64,000 bases of DNA from Psychrosphaera sp. F3M07 (lineage in GTDB: Bacteria; Pseudomonadota; Gammaproteobacteria; Enterobacterales; Alteromonadaceae). Within the stretch, counting starts at the first letter, position 1; every line of letters starts with the position of its first letter. The position numbers were made by a program, and so were the translations under genes. The notes under the pieces were generated by a model, which made no database searches, was not told where the DNA came from, and saw only the letters and a program-made list of their open reading frames with translations. The stretch covers positions 1 through 64,000 of the forward strand of contig NZ_JAHKPJ010000004.1 of assembly GCF_018860345.1 (NCBI RefSeq). Direction: 5' to 3'. Positions 63,126 to 64,000 of this stretch are shown piece after piece.

Positions 63126-63698
63126 ATGAAAAGCTATATAAAATTAATAATGCGCATCGCTGCGGTATTCGTAACTATTGGTAGTATTTATCTATTTGCA
63201 CCATGGCAAGCAGCTAAACTTTATCTGACACCTTTACCTTTAACCATACAAGCGCAAGTTGATGAGGCGGTTAATCTAGGATTAGATGGCATTATCGTGT
63301 ATGTCCAAACATCAGGACAGGATGCTCAACTATTTACCAGTGGTTGGCATGACAGAGATAAAAAAATCCCTGCTGATCCTAGCGCATTATTTAAAATAGC
63401 CAGTATTGGCAAGTTATATAATGCGTTTGCAATAACCAAATTGGTCGCCAGAGGTGATTTATCTCTTGATAAAACGCTAGCAGAATACCTTCCTACGCTT
63501 AAAAATCGAATTGAATTTGCGGATAAAATTACCTTAGCTATGATGGTAAAACATAGAAGTGGTATACCTAATTACACAGATCATAAGAGTATTAAAAAGA
63601 GATTAGTTATAGCTATTAGAGGTTTACACTTTGTCCCTTTTCAAATCATTACTTTGGGAGCTGCTTGGGTTTTAATAACTAATTTATCGGTCTTTTAA
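63126..63698 (+). CDS. C-terminally truncated beta-lactamase-family serine hydrolase
   Basis: 191 residues. Signal helix, then class C-like serine hydrolase sequence with the SxxK site ASIGKLYN and the later KHRSGIPNYTDH. After about residue 155 the frame continues into an unrelated hydrophobic tail (IRGLHFVPFQIITLGAAWV) and stops; intact relatives have about 200 more residues, including the Tyr-x-Asn site. It is probably a disrupted gene. The ATG at 63126 has AGAGGCGGA upstream. Confidence 0.7.
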   Translation: MKSYIKLIMRIAAVFVTIGSIYLFAPWQAAKLYLTPLPLTIQAQVDEAVNLGLDGIIVYVQTSGQDAQLFTSGWHDRDKKIPADPSALFKIASIGKLYNAFAITKLVARGDLSLDKTLAEYLPTLKNRIEFADKITLAMMVKHRSGIPNYTDHKSIKKRLVIAIRGLHFVPFQIITLGAAWVLITNLSVF

Positions 63699-64000
63699 AG
63701 ATTTTATTTCGGATATACTTGTCGGTTGGCTTTTCAAGATACATATACGATAAGTAAGCAATTTCAATACTGAGGATGTTAGAGGTTAGAAGCTTAAATT
63801 CTACTGAAATATTAACGCGTTTGTTTTTGTAAGCAAAAATGCAGTTTTAATAGCCGGTAATAAAACGCTCAGAGCTAATCTAAATACAAATTAATATTAG
63901 TAGTGTGCATTATTTATCATATTTGCGTTACAGCCTTACAGCTTATTTCTCGAAACTCGCCATTAGAAACTCCCCCCTACAACGCCTCCAGATCAGTCCT
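63699..64000. other. No gene recognised
   Basis: AT-rich, no convincing ORF, RNA gene or repeat seen. It may hold remains of the missing part of the truncated hydrolase locus, but I see no hydrolase motif in any frame read by eye. Confidence 0.5.

Noticed and set aside
63699-64000. Possible RNA gene at the window end
   Set aside because: No tRNA cloverleaf, rRNA segment or strong hairpin could be identified by eye.

Overview
The window is chromosomal DNA from an AT-rich gammaproteobacterium, most likely a marine member of the Alteromonadales (Colwellia / Pseudoalteromonas / Alteromonas-type). The basis is the blocks rlmN-pilF-rodZ-ispG, glnK-amtB, ygfZ/sdhE and recX-alaS, the lipoprotein peptidases (S9A, DUF885, M13) and the many sensory proteins. 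No rRNA, tRNA, CRISPR array or intact transposon was seen. The species cannot be fixed from this sequence.

Layout. 1-7400: prolyl oligopeptidase, stomatin/NfeD pair, MscS channel with a DUF432-like partner, CNNM/CBS protein. 7489-10736: DUF885 peptidase and a degenerate HD-GYP-like protein. 10947-16288: ndk, rlmN, a PilF with two added LysM repeats, rodZ, ispG. 16334-17865: TetR repressor divergent from a membrane redoxin, with two operator-like palindromes between them. 17851-19658: mgsA and a small ABC exporter. 19818-23651: Fur-boxed ferric iron ABC importer. 23854-25471: glnK-amtB behind NtrC/sigma-54-like sites. 25588-26424: a BMT5-like methyltransferase with a eukaryotic-type zinc finger.

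26507-26866 (minus strand) is not protein coding. It has 26 GGA motifs in about 360 nt, many in hairpin loops, a 5' hairpin, a 12-bp rho-independent terminator, a -10 box, and a perfect GacA/UvrY palindrome about 180 bp upstream. It is very probably a CsrB-family RNA that sequesters CsrA. 27164-35282 is an accessory island. A WYL-domain regulator is followed by genes of mostly unknown function, including a Cas4-like/DEDD nuclease fusion (DUF2779). An inverted repeat GGAC-N7-GTCC, perfect or degenerate, precedes every transcription unit of the island, which suggests a local regulon of the WYL protein. Gene remnants fill 35342-35825.

36132-44577: yacL; a NarL-type histidine kinase, PAS protein and response regulator; two MotA-like minimal membrane proteins downstream of a chemoreceptor-PilZ fusion; slyD, ygfZ and sdhE. 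44654-50446: an MsrA-thioredoxin-MsrB fusion, a short oxidoreductase-like protein, a TRIC channel, a periplasmic binding protein, a FemAB-like acyltransferase, a membrane protein and recX. 50491-58507: alaS, then an overlapping trypsin-like protease / FHA membrane protein / DTW-domain operon, then an M13 peptidase. 58741-62937: a 1398-residue hybrid kinase with two almost identical PAS repeats. 63126-63698: a C-terminally truncated serine hydrolase. The last 300 bases hold nothing recognised.

Product calls rest on reading motifs by eye. No database search was run.
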